Shown in pieces: positions 7,386-17,105 of a stretch of 64,000 bases of DNA. Numbering within the stretch: the first letter of the stretch is position 1; every line of letters starts with the position of its first letter. The stretch covers positions 1 through 64,000 of the forward strand of contig NZ_JBHJHQ010000009.1 in assembly GCF_042219825.1 (NCBI RefSeq). The letters are read 5' to 3'. The DNA is from JBHJHP01 sp042219825. GTDB lineage: Bacteria > Bacteroidota > Bacteroidia > Bacteroidales > UBA5342. A program made the position numbers and the translations under genes. The notes under the pieces are model-generated. The model saw only the letters and a program-made list of their open reading frames with translations, searched no databases and had not been told where the DNA came from.

Positions 7386-8378
7386 TTAGTTGCCTTTGTA
7401 TTGAAATGTGTCGTTTAAAAAACTAATTACTTTGGGGTATACCTCTTCAAACCATGGATGGAATAACCAAAAGGTATGTGGCGTATCCGGAATAGTAAAT
7501 ATCCGGTATTCAATACCGTTTTCTTTCAATATTTCAATATATTGATCCCTTCCGGCATGAAACCGGGGCTGTGTACTATTAATAAAAATTGTTGGTGGTG
7601 TTTTCTGACCTGCATAGTACAGGGCTGAAGCCTGCTTCCATAAATCCGGACGTTGCTTATAAGTGGCACCGAACCATCGCGCTCCTGCAGATGGTTTTGC
7701 AGGATCTTCATCTTTAGCGCTTTCACCTGGCGCAGTAAAATCCACCACTCCGTCAATATTAACAATAGCCTGAACTTTGTCCGACACCTTTTTCCCAAAA
7801 TCATAAGATTTAAAAACCGGATTCTGACCTGTTGCACCCAGTAAAGAGGCAAGAGTAGCACCTGCAGAGGCTCCGAGAGTTGCTATTCTTGTCGTGTCAA
7901 TTCCAAATTCATCACTGTGAATTTTTAACCATTTAACAAAAGACTTCAGATCATACACACCTGCCGGATAAATGGCTTCAGGTGATAGTCTGTATTCAAC
8001 CGCGGCAGCAAAATAGCCATTCTCTGCCAATTTCTGAGCCAGAGGTACCATGTGCGCTTTTGTTCCTGAAGCCCATCCTCCACCGTGTATCAGAATAACT
8101 GCCGGAATCTTTTTATGCGACTTTTTCTTAGGATAAAAAAGGTCTGCATGCAGATCCCGTGTTCCTGTATTGTAATACACAACATTTCTTTCCTCCTGAA
8201 CCGAAGGATAAGACGTTTCCTTTACCAGCGTTACATCGGGATAGTATTTTTTTATTTTTATAAAAGCACTATTCAGATTATAGGACGTATCTCTTGGAAA
8301 GTCAACCTGTTGTCCGTTTGCCGTCAACACGATAGCAAACAGCATCATTATTCCCAAAGCCAGTCTACTTTTGATCAT
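7386..8378 (-). CDS. Secreted alpha/beta-hydrolase (carbohydrate esterase or acetylesterase type)
   Basis: A 330-residue protein with an N-terminal signal peptide (cleavage near ANGQ, residue 22). The alpha/beta-hydrolase core has the oxyanion motif HGGGW, the nucleophile elbow GASAG and a late histidine in PDTPHTF. This is the hormone-sensitive-lipase/BD-FAE-like group, which contains many acetyl-xylan and pectin esterases. Its start overlaps the end of the GH88/105 gene by 14 bp, so the two are translated from one transcript. That suggests deacetylation or ester removal from the same pectin-derived oligosaccharides. The exact substrate is inferred. Confidence 0.85.
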   Translation of the reverse strand: MIKSRLALGIMMLFAIVLTANGQQVDFPRDTSYNLNSAFIKIKKYYPDVTLVKETSYPSVQEERNVVYYNTGTRDLHADLFYPKKKSHKKIPAVILIHGGGWASGTKAHMVPLAQKLAENGYFAAAVEYRLSPEAIYPAGVYDLKSFVKWLKIHSDEFGIDTTRIATLGASAGATLASLLGATGQNPVFKSYDFGKKVSDKVQAIVNIDGVVDFTAPGESAKDEDPAKPSAGARWFGATYKQRPDLWKQASALYYAGQKTPPTIFINSTQPRFHAGRDQYIEILKENGIEYRIFTIPDTPHTFWLFHPWFEEVYPKVISFLNDTFQYKGN

Positions 8379-9558
8379 AACTGCTGCTTAATTCAATGGC
8401 ACTTAAAATAACGGGAGCGACACCTTTCTGATCGTTATCCACTTGTCTTTCGGAGATATAATACTCATAGTCAGCCATACGGTAAGGATTTCCTCCCAAT
8501 CCGCAACCTCCAACAGTTTGTATCAGAACAGGAAGTCCCTGTTCATCTGTTTTAACCAGGTTTTTACGAATACTTTCCAATGATGCTTTAGCTATATCAA
8601 AATATTTTTTATCCAAATATCCCTTTTTAGCACCTTTTGCATACGCATAAGTAATCATTGCACTTCCCGATGCTTCAATATAATTTCCTTCACGCCCCCC
8701 CATATCCATTACCTGGTACCACAAACCGGTCTGTTCATCACGCACTTTTAATAATGCATCGCTTAATTCACTTATAATGGCAATCAGTTTCTCCCGTCCC
8801 GGGTGATCCTGCGGCAAATAATCCAGTACATCTACAATGGCCATAACATACCATCCTGTTCCCCGACTCCAGAAATGCTTCGACTGACCGGTTTCAGGAT
8901 TACACCATTTTTGCTGTTTACTTTCATCCCAGGCATGGTAAACCAGTCCTGTTTTTTCATCCTTCACATGCCTGTATATTTCAGTAATTTGGAAAACAAC
9001 CTCATCGTACCATTCGGGTTTATCAAAATCGTGTGCATAGCGTGCTAAAAATGGTGATGCCATATATATTCCATCAAGCCACATCTGATATGGATATCTT
9101 TTTTTATGCCAAAAACCTCCGGAATTTGTCCGTGGTTGTCCCTTCATCTGTTCTACCAGGGTTTTTATGGCAATCTGATATTTTTTATCCCCGGTTTTAC
9201 TGTAGAGTTCCAGCATATTTAATCCGGGTCTTACCCTGTCTATATTATAATCCGACATTTTATATCCGTCAATATGACCATCGTCGTGTACAAAATAGTC
9301 GATGTAATCCTTCATGTATTTCGAATACTTCTCATCATACTTGCCGAGTTTATTCATGGCTGACCCTAAAAAAGCGTAATCGTACTCATACTTCGGTCTG
9401 TTTCCGTTGTAATGAATCAGACTATCGTTACGCGCCATAATGGCATCAGCAAATTCAAGTGCAAAGTTTATGGTATCATCACTTTTAGCAGTCGCGTTGG
9501 GTTTACTTTTGCAACTCACAGCGATTAATAAGATTGTAAATAGATAGAAGATTTTCAT
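8365..9558 (-). CDS. Glycoside hydrolase family 88/105 lipoprotein (unsaturated glucuronyl/rhamnogalacturonyl hydrolase)
   Basis: About 397 residues from the start at 9558, chosen because it begins a lipoprotein signal (MKIFYLFTILLIAVSC). The frame extends 11 codons further up without a good signal. The (alpha/alpha)6 barrel motifs of YteR/YesR enzymes are present: YPYQMWLDGIYMA, where the aspartate is the likely catalytic residue, FWSRGTGWYVMAIVD and the closing GGCGLGGNPYR. Such enzymes hydrate the 4,5-unsaturated uronic acid left by polysaccharide lyases. It is the first gene of a pair with the esterase. No SusC/SusD genes are nearby. Confidence 0.9.
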   Translation of the reverse strand: MKIFYLFTILLIAVSCKSKPNATAKSDDTINFALEFADAIMARNDSLIHYNGNRPKYEYDYAFLGSAMNKLGKYDEKYSKYMKDYIDYFVHDDGHIDGYKMSDYNIDRVRPGLNMLELYSKTGDKKYQIAIKTLVEQMKGQPRTNSGGFWHKKRYPYQMWLDGIYMASPFLARYAHDFDKPEWYDEVVFQITEIYRHVKDEKTGLVYHAWDESKQQKWCNPETGQSKHFWSRGTGWYVMAIVDVLDYLPQDHPGREKLIAIISELSDALLKVRDEQTGLWYQVMDMGGREGNYIEASGSAMITYAYAKGAKKGYLDKKYFDIAKASLESIRKNLVKTDEQGLPVLIQTVGGCGLGGNPYRMADYEYYISERQVDNDQKGVAPVILSAIELSSSYDQK

Positions 9559-9580
9559 GTTAGCATATTTTGTAATGTAA

Positions 9581-9588
9581 CAAAAATA
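9581..9588 (-). promoter_or_regulatory. Putative -7 box for the GH105-esterase pair
   Basis: The minus strand reads TATTTTTG, matching the Bacteroidota -7 consensus TAnnTTTG. It lies 23 bp before the chosen GH88/105 start. No clear -33 TTG was found. Confidence 0.4.
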
Positions 9589-9733
9589 CAATGTAAAGCC
9601 GATTTTTATCGGGTCATATTTACCAGTTTGCGGGTAAGTTTTTCTTTTTGGGGATATTCCGATAAACTTTTATCACAAAGCGTACGTTTACACAAACTAT
9701 TCGGTAAAGGTTCAATCCCGACAGCAATAGTTT

Positions 9734-11671
9734 TTACATGGAGATAATCTTCAATTCTGTCCTTCTGTTTACACCATTGTACGGATCATCGGCGTCCAGT
9801 GGTTGGGTGAATCCGTACCCTTTGGTTTCCATTCTATCCGGGTCAATTCCATTTTCAACAAGATAGTTTTTAACGGATTCAGCCCTGTTTTGCGAAAGTT
9901 CCTTATTATATTCATTGGTTCCCTTGCCATCTGTGTGACCGCCAATCTCAACCCTGATCGTCGGATTGTTTTTTAACAGGGCCACAAGCTTATTCAGTTC
10001 AATATAAGATTCCTTTTTTAACGCATAGGAGTCAAACTCAAAATAGATATTTTTCAGTTCAATTGTTGTTCCTGCCTTCATGGGTTGTAATGGAATATTC
10101 TTGATAACCGGCCGGGTTATATCGTCCTGTTCGCGTAAGGTGAACCGGTCAGAATAAAACATGTAACCATCCTTACTGACATTCAGGGCATAGTCACGTC
10201 CGGCAGGTAAACACAAAAGAAATGTACCGTTTTCTGCTGAATGTGCTTTTGAAACCTGTTTTGCTTCTTCGAGATCTGTCAGTTCAAAGTCAGCAACCAA
10301 AGGGTTTTGGTTCTCAGCATTAAAAATGTTTCCCTTTAGATATGTTACCGGTATGGGTTGAATTTCATGCGGTAAGGGAATGGCAAAAATATCTTTGTCC
10401 TTACGATCTCCGGCAAATGCTTCTGAGGCATAATATGCTTTTGCACCAAGGGCATTCACAGTAAACCCAATCTCATCACGATGCGTATTTATCGGATAAC
10501 CGATATTTTCCGGTTCCTGCCACTCTCCTGCACTATCTTTCCGGCTCATAAATATATCATGTCTTCCAAGTCCCATATGGCCATCGGAAGAAAAATACAA
10601 TGTCTGATCATCAAAATGAATATAGGGTGAAACTTCATCCTCTTCCGTATTTATCACTGGCCCTGCATTTTTTACTTCCAGAATCTTTAACGACCCATTT
10701 GGTGTAATTTCGAGTTCCGCAATCCATATATCCCTTTTACCGTAACCTCCGGGACGGTTACTGCAAAAATAAAGGGTATGACCATTGGACGACATCGACG
10801 GGTGTGCTTCCCAATATGCCGTATTCAAAGGACTTCCCGGATTTATTGGGTCACTCCAACCCTTTGATGTATGGAATGAGATGAAAATATCACATTTCCC
10901 GGAACCTTCAGCCCGGTTACATGCAGAGAAAAACAATATTTCACCATCCGGAGAAAGCGATTGTGCACCTTCGTTATTTGGCGAATTTAAAGGCGGTGCC
11001 AGTGGTTCGGATTTGCTCCAACCGGAATCAGTTCTGTAGCTTTCGTAAAAATCTTCCTGGTACTCTGTCGCGCCACCTTTCTTTGTTTCTACCAGTACCG
11101 TGGTAATCAACCGGTTTTCATCGGCACTGATAACCGGCCAGTAATCATCATAAGGAGTATTCAGGTTTTTCCCAAGATTTTCGGGCTGAAATGGTACAGG
11201 ATGCGCCACGAGGTTCAAAGCAAAATCACACTGCTTTTGTTTATACTTTGCAAAATGAACAAGATTAGCATTTCGCTTGCCGTATTGTTCCAGCTTAGCA
11301 TAAACACCCTTCGCTTCACTGTATTTCCCTTCGTTAAACAACGCTTCACCCAGTTTTATCAGGGTCTGATCATAAAAATAATAATCAGGATCATCTGCAG
11401 CCTTAAGCGCATTTATTTGTTGATCGTACTGCCGGTTTATCTCGTAGATTGTTGCCTTGAACCAATAGGCTTCACTAAACGCTTTATCCTTCTGTATTGC
11501 CTTATCGAGTAAATCAATGGCCTCGTCATACTGATGCGTAAAATATTTATCGCGGGCTTCAGCATAAGCTTTCCGTGCTGATTTTTTCGATGTCGACAAT
11601 AACTGAGCAGAACTGTCAAAACCGGACAAAACACATATCACAATAATAATATAAACTCCCAGCCTATTCAT
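9734..11671 (-). CDS. PorE-like OmpA-family protein (TPR, PD40 propeller, CRD, OmpA)
   Basis: A 645-residue exported protein with a signal peptide. Domains in order are TPR-type helices (about 30-140), a beta-propeller built from PD40/WD40-like repeats (about 165-420, with DIFIS, DIWIAE, DIFMSR), a carboxypeptidase-regulatory-like domain (about 435-530) and a C-terminal OmpA peptidoglycan-binding domain (about 540-645, FEFDSYALK, GHTDGKG, NRAESVKNYL). This is the layout of PorE, a peptidoglycan-bound partner of the type IX secretion system in Porphyromonas. PorE is a lipoprotein, but I see no lipobox here. It overlaps the upstream plsC by 8 bp. Confidence 0.82.
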   Translation of the reverse strand: MNRLGVYIIIVICVLSGFDSSAQLLSTSKKSARKAYAEARDKYFTHQYDEAIDLLDKAIQKDKAFSEAYWFKATIYEINRQYDQQINALKAADDPDYYFYDQTLIKLGEALFNEGKYSEAKGVYAKLEQYGKRNANLVHFAKYKQKQCDFALNLVAHPVPFQPENLGKNLNTPYDDYWPVISADENRLITTVLVETKKGGATEYQEDFYESYRTDSGWSKSEPLAPPLNSPNNEGAQSLSPDGEILFFSACNRAEGSGKCDIFISFHTSKGWSDPINPGSPLNTAYWEAHPSMSSNGHTLYFCSNRPGGYGKRDIWIAELEITPNGSLKILEVKNAGPVINTEEDEVSPYIHFDDQTLYFSSDGHMGLGRHDIFMSRKDSAGEWQEPENIGYPINTHRDEIGFTVNALGAKAYYASEAFAGDRKDKDIFAIPLPHEIQPIPVTYLKGNIFNAENQNPLVADFELTDLEEAKQVSKAHSAENGTFLLCLPAGRDYALNVSKDGYMFYSDRFTLREQDDITRPVIKNIPLQPMKAGTTIELKNIYFEFDSYALKKESYIELNKLVALLKNNPTIRVEIGGHTDGKGTNEYNKELSQNRAESVKNYLVENGIDPDRMETKGYGFTQPLDADDPYNGVNRRTELKIISM

Positions 11672-12395
11672 TTAGTGGCTCAGCAATTATTTCTTTTGTA
11701 TGATCAATAAGTATTTTCATTTCATTCCTGTCGTGGCTGTCAATTTTTACCGGATCATGAATGAATATTTCTATTTTCCCTTTTGAACCCAGTAATTTCC
11801 CGGGTGTTTTAACCTTATAAGCACCTTTAATCGTAATGGGTACTAAATCCAAACGCATATCAAAGGCAAAATGGTATGCACCTTTCTTAAAAACTTTTAA
11901 CTCACCGTCGCGGCTCCTTGTACCTTCAGGGAAAAACATAATACTGACACCCGGCTTCAGTGTTTCCCGGGCTTCATTAATTGAATCAATGGCAGCCTGT
12001 GAATTGGATCTATCCACTGCAATCTGGCCCGATGCACGGGTTGCCCATCCAAACAACGGGATTTTTGTCAGTTCCTTTTTCATCACCCAGCGAATATTAC
12101 GTCCAATCCAGCCAAAAATGGCATAAATATCAAACGAACTGGCATGATTAGCGATCAGTATGTATGATTTGTCAGGATCCAGTTTTTCTCTTCCATGGAC
12201 CTTTACCGGCGTCAGGGAAGAATATACGATACTTCGGCCCCAGAATAAACCAATATGATGACTGACTTTATCCGGTCCTATGAGTGGAAATAAAACAATG
12301 CACAGTAATGCGCTGATGATGGTAAATACAATCTGCAGCGGAACGAAAATTATAATGAAATATATTTTGTATAAAAAATCACCTAATGCCTTCAT
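11664..12395 (-). CDS. plsC: 1-acyl-sn-glycerol-3-phosphate acyltransferase
   Basis: A 243-residue membrane-associated acyltransferase that converts lysophosphatidic acid to phosphatidic acid. The first 40 residues form a membrane segment. The catalytic NHASSFD (HX4D) block is followed by the glycerol-phosphate-binding FFPEGTRS block and VPITIKG. It is the first gene of an operon with the PorE-like gene, which overlaps its end by 8 bp. The family also contains lyso-ornithine-lipid acyltransferases, so the acceptor is not fully certain. Confidence 0.9.
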   Translation of the reverse strand: MKALGDFLYKIYFIIIFVPLQIVFTIISALLCIVLFPLIGPDKVSHHIGLFWGRSIVYSSLTPVKVHGREKLDPDKSYILIANHASSFDIYAIFGWIGRNIRWVMKKELTKIPLFGWATRASGQIAVDRSNSQAAIDSINEARETLKPGVSIMFFPEGTRSRDGELKVFKKGAYHFAFDMRLDLVPITIKGAYKVKTPGKLLGSKGKIEIFIHDPVKIDSHDRNEMKILIDHTKEIIAEPLNE

Positions 12396-12446
12396 AATCC
12401 TTTCTGTAGTTTATGTCCATCCCCATATTCAACACCTATGATACTG

Positions 12447-12454
12447 CAAACATA
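12447..12454 (-). promoter_or_regulatory. Putative -7 box for plsC-porE-like operon
   Basis: The minus strand reads TATGTTTG (TAnnTTTG consensus), 52 bp before the plsC start. No good -33 TTG is seen. Confidence 0.4.
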
Positions 12455-12526
12455 CTTTATATTCAGAACAGAATAAAGAAACACGACTAAAAACGCAGAA
12501 CAGCTTAATCATTTTCTAAAACCAAA

Positions 12527-13972
12527 TTACCAACTATCGGTATCCTCCAGGATGGATGCAGGAAAGTTTATTAGATATAATTTTTCTGTTGCCCGGGTTA
12601 CGGCTGTATACAACCACCTTAAAAACTCCAGATCTACCATTTCGTCGGTCACATAACCCAGATCCAGATATACATGTTTCCATTGTCCACCCTGCGATTT
12701 ATGGCAGGTAACCGCATACCCGTATTTAACCTGCAGTGCATTATAATAGGGATCGTTGCGCATAGTTTTAACCGTGTCCTTTTTGCTTTTGACCTCCGGA
12801 TAATCCTCAAGAATTTTAAAATATAAATCCTGCATCTCAGAAGACGATAATGAAGGCCCGTCATGCATTATGCTTGCTGTATTTATCGTAACATCCAGTT
12901 CAAAATCGTTATAATCCGGAAACCGCAAGGTGACATCGGCAAACTTATGATCATACAAATCACTAAAACTACGTATTGTGACAATTTCAGCCATATCACC
13001 ATTGGCAATAAAATCGAGTTCCTTAATTTTCTCCGTCCAGTGATAGCTGTTTTTTACAATCATCAGATAATCTCCTGTCACAATTTCTTCATCGCGGTAC
13101 AATACAGTGCTCCTTATACCCTGATTAAACTGGTTAGCACGTTTATTCGAACGTGTAATCACAATTACATTCTCTACTCCCACCGCATCATACGAAGCAC
13201 TGATCTGATCACTCAGATATTCACCTTGCAGTGCAATAACATCTTTACTGTTGACCTGAAATTTTGGAATAGAAGTGAAATTTCTGTCCGCCAATTGTTT
13301 TCTTATCCGGTTTGCCATGCTCAGAATACCGGAATCTGAGGTTTGTCTCAGAACTTCGCGTAATGTGAACTCAAGAACATCCAGTCCATAACCTTTTAAT
13401 ACATTCGGATCCAGTGCGGGACTTACTACAGTGCCCACCGGAGGTAACTGTGCCAGGTCGCCGATAAAAATTATACGGCATCTTGCACCTTCGTACACAT
13501 ACCTAATTAATTCATCCAGTACATCCCCGGATCCAAACAGGTTTAATTCATCGCTTCGGCTGGTGATCATCGAAGCCTCGTCGACAATAAATACGGTATC
13601 CTTATTTTTATTAAAATCCAGGCTGAAAGAACCCGCACCCAATGACTCCGGATCTACTCCGGGATTTTTTTGCCTGTATATTTGTTTGTGAATTGTATAC
13701 GCAGGGAAACCACTCATCTGCGATAACACTTTAGCAGCCCTGCCTGTAGGAGCCAACAGTACAAAAGACTGCTGCATCTGTGAAAGCGTCTTTATAAAAG
13801 CACTGATTACAGTTGTTTTACCGGTTCCTGCATAACCTTTCAATAAAAACAAAGAAAATACGTTATCAGATAAGTAAAAGTCGGTTAACATACTTATGAG
13901 CTCATGCTGCTCTACGGTGGCTTCAAAGCGTAATGTACTTGTAAATATGTCTTTAAAGTGGTTCTCTAACAT
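12527..13972 (-). CDS. RecD-like ATP-dependent DNA helicase (AAA_30/UvrD_C_2)
   Basis: A 481-residue superfamily 1 helicase. Walker A is GYAGTGKTT (about 45-53). Further motifs are LLAPTGRAAKVL (motif Ia), FIVDEASM (Walker B), IFIGDLAQLPPVG (motif III) and a C-terminal VTCHKSQGGQWKHV..LYTAVTRA, the UvrD_C_2 signature. It is shorter than RecD2 (about 700-800 residues) and lacks the N-terminal helix-hairpin-helix region. This matches the compact RecD-like helicases common in Bacteroidota. A role in DNA repair is inferred. It is transcribed alone, divergent from the gene at 14079. Confidence 0.88.
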   Translation of the reverse strand: MLENHFKDIFTSTLRFEATVEQHELISMLTDFYLSDNVFSLFLLKGYAGTGKTTVISAFIKTLSQMQQSFVLLAPTGRAAKVLSQMSGFPAYTIHKQIYRQKNPGVDPESLGAGSFSLDFNKNKDTVFIVDEASMITSRSDELNLFGSGDVLDELIRYVYEGARCRIIFIGDLAQLPPVGTVVSPALDPNVLKGYGLDVLEFTLREVLRQTSDSGILSMANRIRKQLADRNFTSIPKFQVNSKDVIALQGEYLSDQISASYDAVGVENVIVITRSNKRANQFNQGIRSTVLYRDEEIVTGDYLMIVKNSYHWTEKIKELDFIANGDMAEIVTIRSFSDLYDHKFADVTLRFPDYNDFELDVTINTASIMHDGPSLSSSEMQDLYFKILEDYPEVKSKKDTVKTMRNDPYYNALQVKYGYAVTCHKSQGGQWKHVYLDLGYVTDEMVDLEFLRWLYTAVTRATEKLYLINFPASILEDTDSW

Positions 13973-14019
13973 TTTTTAGTTTAAATTTCCAAAAACCAAA
14001 GTAAGAAACATTTTTTTTT

Positions 14020-14027
14020 TAAATTTG
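14020..14027 (+). promoter_or_regulatory. Putative -7 box for the 14079-16080 operon
   Basis: TAAATTTG fits TAnnTTTG and lies 51 bp before the ATG at 14079. The -33 element is unclear. Confidence 0.4.
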
Positions 14028-14078
14028 CACGGTAAGATGAAAATCTCTTCTAAATTAACATAAAACGAAATAAAAAAG

Positions 14079-14708
14079 ATGAAACAAGCATTACAGGTTA
14101 TCCTTCTCATTCTCATCGTTGTTATGGCATATCTTGTTATTGCCAGCCCGATGAAAAAAATAAATTTCGACAAGGAAAAAGCGAAAAGGGAAGAAGCTGT
14201 TAAACTCCGTTTAATGGATATCAGAACCGCACAGATTGCTTATAAGGAAAAGTATAAACACCACACTGCAAGTTTTGATACCTTGATTAATTTCATTGAA
14301 AAAGACTCACTTCCGATTGTACTTAAAGAGGGAATTCTTACAGACTCAATGGTTAATGCAGGTATGACTGAAGCTAAAGCCATTAAACTCGGGCTTATTG
14401 TTCGTGATACATCTTACATTCCTGTTGCACAGGACCTTTTTGGTAAAGATTATGCCGCAGATTCCCTGCGATTTGTACCTTATGGTGATACCACTCAGTT
14501 CATTATGGGTGCCGGCAGTGTGACTACTGCCTCCAATGTGACACTTCAGGTATTTGAAGCTAAGACACCTTATGAAGTTTATCTCCATGGATTAGAACCA
14601 CAGGAAATAACAAACCTGAAGCTTGAAGCCGAAAAGTATGAACGTTATCCGGGGATGAAAGTGGGGGACCTGGAAGAGGCTAATAACTATGCGGGTAACT
14701 GGGAATAA
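14079..14708 (+). CDS. Conserved membrane-anchored protein of unknown function
   Basis: A 209-residue protein with one N-terminal membrane helix (about 5-23), a charged coiled-coil stretch (KEKAKREEAVKLRLMDIRTAQ) and a soluble domain presumed periplasmic. The helix followed by residues that could form a long alpha spine loosely recalls pilin-like proteins, but no prepilin peptidase site is clear. It begins an operon with the DUF3822 gene (14 bp gap) and rsmD. I recognise the context as typical for Bacteroidota but not a function. Confidence 0.75.
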   Translation: MKQALQVILLILIVVMAYLVIASPMKKINFDKEKAKREEAVKLRLMDIRTAQIAYKEKYKHHTASFDTLINFIEKDSLPIVLKEGILTDSMVNAGMTEAKAIKLGLIVRDTSYIPVAQDLFGKDYAADSLRFVPYGDTTQFIMGAGSVTTASNVTLQVFEAKTPYEVYLHGLEPQEITNLKLEAEKYERYPGMKVGDLEEANNYAGNWE

Positions 14709-14722
14709 TTTATGTTATTTCC

Positions 14723-15553
14723 ATGCATGATATCTTAGTTTTATCACCGGTTTTTAATCAGGAAAGTTCTAAACAATATATATTATCCATCCAGCTGTGT
14801 CTGGATGGATTTTCTTTTTTAATATGTGACTCCATAAGCAATAAGTTCATTTATCTAAAACACAAACCTTATGGATCAGATTCAGAAATAACAGATCAGA
14901 CGCTTAAATACCTAAAAACAGAAGAGCTTCTTAATTTAAATTATAAAAAGGTCATTGTCCTTTACGACCTTTCTCCTGCTACCTGCATACCCCAGGTACT
15001 TTTTGAGGATGAAGAGAAAGAAGTGTTTTACACCAAAAACTATCGAAAAGGGAAAAGCAGCATCGTCCGTTCAGATAAACAGGATCCTCTGAATTATGTT
15101 TCTGTATATGCCATTAACGAAACGATTCTGAATGCTATGAATCAGCAGTTTGGCACTCCTGTGATAATCCATAACAATACGATAAAGAACTGCCATCTGC
15201 TTAGCACGTCTGAAAGTTTTGTTAAGCTCACAATCAGGCAGAACAGGTTTTCAATCAGTGCATATAAAAACAACACATTGATTCTGGCAAACAGCTATTC
15301 TTATCAGAACGATGATGAATTCCTGTATTTCTTTCTGTACTGCTTCAATCAGTTGAAACTGGATCAGATGAAAACAGTGGTTGAAATTGACGGGATAATA
15401 CCAAAACATGCCAGTCTGGTTAAACAACTGGAGCGCTTTATTAAAAACGTAACTTTTGCCGGATGGCCCGAGGCATATAATTTTGCCAACGACTTTTACG
15501 ATCTGCCGGCACATTATTTTACAAATCTTTATTCCAGCCTGTTGTGCGAATAA
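14723..15553 (+). CDS. DUF3822 family protein
   Basis: A 276-residue cytoplasmic protein whose place directly before rsmD (10 bp overlap) is characteristic of DUF3822 in Bacteroidota. Segments such as SIQLCLDGFSFLI at the N-terminus and VVEIDGIIP near the C-terminus fit that family, which may share an actin-like ATPase fold. No catalytic motif is visible. The tight coupling with rsmD hints at a link to ribosome biogenesis, but this is inference. Confidence 0.78.
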   Translation: MHDILVLSPVFNQESSKQYILSIQLCLDGFSFLICDSISNKFIYLKHKPYGSDSEITDQTLKYLKTEELLNLNYKKVIVLYDLSPATCIPQVLFEDEEKEVFYTKNYRKGKSSIVRSDKQDPLNYVSVYAINETILNAMNQQFGTPVIIHNNTIKNCHLLSTSESFVKLTIRQNRFSISAYKNNTLILANSYSYQNDDEFLYFFLYCFNQLKLDQMKTVVEIDGIIPKHASLVKQLERFIKNVTFAGWPEAYNFANDFYDLPAHYFTNLYSSLLCE

Positions 15554-16080
15554 TATCCGGAAAATATAAAATCAGAACCTTACCGGGACCAAAAGGTTTT
15601 ACAGCACGGCCAACAACAGATTTTGCCAAGGAAAACCTTTTTAACGTACTTAAAAACAATTATGTGCTGGATGGAACTGATGCGTTGGATTTATTTTCAG
15701 GAACTGGCAGCATAAGCCTTGAACTGGCGTCCAATGGTTGCCGGAATGTTTTATCCCTGGAAAAGAATCCAAAACATCTGACATACATAAAGTCAATAAT
15801 TGATCGCCTTAAGATTACGGAAATTGAAATAATGCGGGGTGACGCTTTTAAATATATCGAGCGTACCCTTCAAAAATTTGATTTAATTTTTGCAGATCCA
15901 CCTTATCAGCTGAAAGATATTGCTAAAATTCCGGATATTATTTTTGAGCGGAATCTATTGAATCCTGATGGATTATTGATCCTGGAACACTCAAGGGATT
16001 ATAACTTTTCGGATCACCCGAATTTTAAACAGAAAAAGGTTTACGGCAGCGTCAACTTTTCGTTTTTCCAGCCAGTTTAG
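15544..16080 (+). CDS. rsmD: 16S rRNA (guanine(966)-N2)-methyltransferase RsmD
   Basis: A 178-residue SAM-dependent methyltransferase that modifies G966 of 16S rRNA. It shows MRIISGKY, ARPTTDFAKENLFN, the SAM-binding LDLFSGTGSISLE (about 49-61) and the catalytic FADPPYQ (about 115-121). The start is the GTG at 15544, which overlaps the DUF3822 gene by 10 bp and fits the conserved MRIISG beginning. Its 3' end overlaps the convergent transporter gene by 29 bp. Confidence 0.93.
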   Translation: MRIISGKYKIRTLPGPKGFTARPTTDFAKENLFNVLKNNYVLDGTDALDLFSGTGSISLELASNGCRNVLSLEKNPKHLTYIKSIIDRLKITEIEIMRGDAFKYIERTLQKFDLIFADPPYQLKDIAKIPDIIFERNLLNPDGLLILEHSRDYNFSDHPNFKQKKVYGSVNFSFFQPV

Positions 16081-16972
16081 TCCCTTTTCTGTCTACTCTT
16101 GAAATAAGCACAAGCGCAACAGCTGTCAGCGACATACCTGAAAGTGTAATTACATCCGGCTTTTCTGATGATATAATGATCCAGCTTAAGATGACACCAG
16201 AAACCGGTACAAGAAATTTCCACATGTTCAAACTTGAAACTTTAATTCCCGGCCTCCTCAACAGACTGAACCAAATGCTTATGGCCACTGCACTCAACAT
16301 ACTCAGCCACGACAGGGACAACCAATACTCCAGAGGAAACGGACCGGTCTGAAGACCTTCAATCGGCAAAGAAAGTACGAACAACCCAATCCCACCAATC
16401 ACAAGCGTAGTGGAACTAAGTACCAGCGCCGGAACCTTACCATTTGATTTTGCAATCACAATATTTGCAAATCCGCCTAGCGTATTACTGATCAATAAAA
16501 ACAATACACCAATCAGTTGAAAGTCTGCTGACCCGGTGGCCTTTTTGCCAAGACTTACCAACACAATTCCTGAAAAACCCAGCAACATAACCAGCGCCTT
16601 TTTAAGCCCCATTTTATCATTGTCCATCATAAAATGCGACATGAATGCGATGAACAGCGGACCACTTCCTACAATGATCGCTCCAATAGCTCCCGGAACA
16701 CGGCTCATACCATTATAGAAAAAGGCATATAACCCAAATACATGCAAAAAGCTTACTAATAAAATAAAAGGCAGATTCTTAAAAATAATGTTCCAGTAAC
16801 CTTTGTTTCGCATAGCCAGTGGAACCAGCATAAGTCCGGAAAGGGTAAATCTTATTCCTGCAAATTGTAGCGGTTGCGTGTATTGCAACCCTACTTTAAT
16901 AACTGCAAATGCAGATGACCAAAGCAGACAGGCAATAATGGCCAGTACTATTTTATTTGTTTCGCGTTTCAT
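16052..16972 (-). CDS. DMT-superfamily (EamA) transporter
   Basis: A 306-residue inner-membrane protein with ten predicted helices in two EamA halves (about 8-140 and 152-293). It has the typical N-terminal LLWSSAFAVIKVGLQ and RFTLSGLMLVPLA blocks. Members export metabolites or amino acids. The substrate cannot be assigned. The C-terminus is basic, and the gene overlaps the convergent rsmD by 29 bp. Confidence 0.88.
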   Translation of the reverse strand: MKRETNKIVLAIIACLLWSSAFAVIKVGLQYTQPLQFAGIRFTLSGLMLVPLAMRNKGYWNIIFKNLPFILLVSFLHVFGLYAFFYNGMSRVPGAIGAIIVGSGPLFIAFMSHFMMDNDKMGLKKALVMLLGFSGIVLVSLGKKATGSADFQLIGVLFLLISNTLGGFANIVIAKSNGKVPALVLSSTTLVIGGIGLFVLSLPIEGLQTGPFPLEYWLSLSWLSMLSAVAISIWFSLLRRPGIKVSSLNMWKFLVPVSGVILSWIIISSEKPDVITLSGMSLTAVALVLISRVDRKGTKLAGKTKS

Positions 16973-17105
16973 TCAGGCCACAAAAGTAGACCATTTTAAG
17001 TTTTCAAACTATATTCGATTAAGAAATATCATTAGCTTTAACATATCTGCTTGCAATTCAGGAAAATATAACTTAATTTGGCACCTTTATCAAAACAAAC
17101 CTCAC

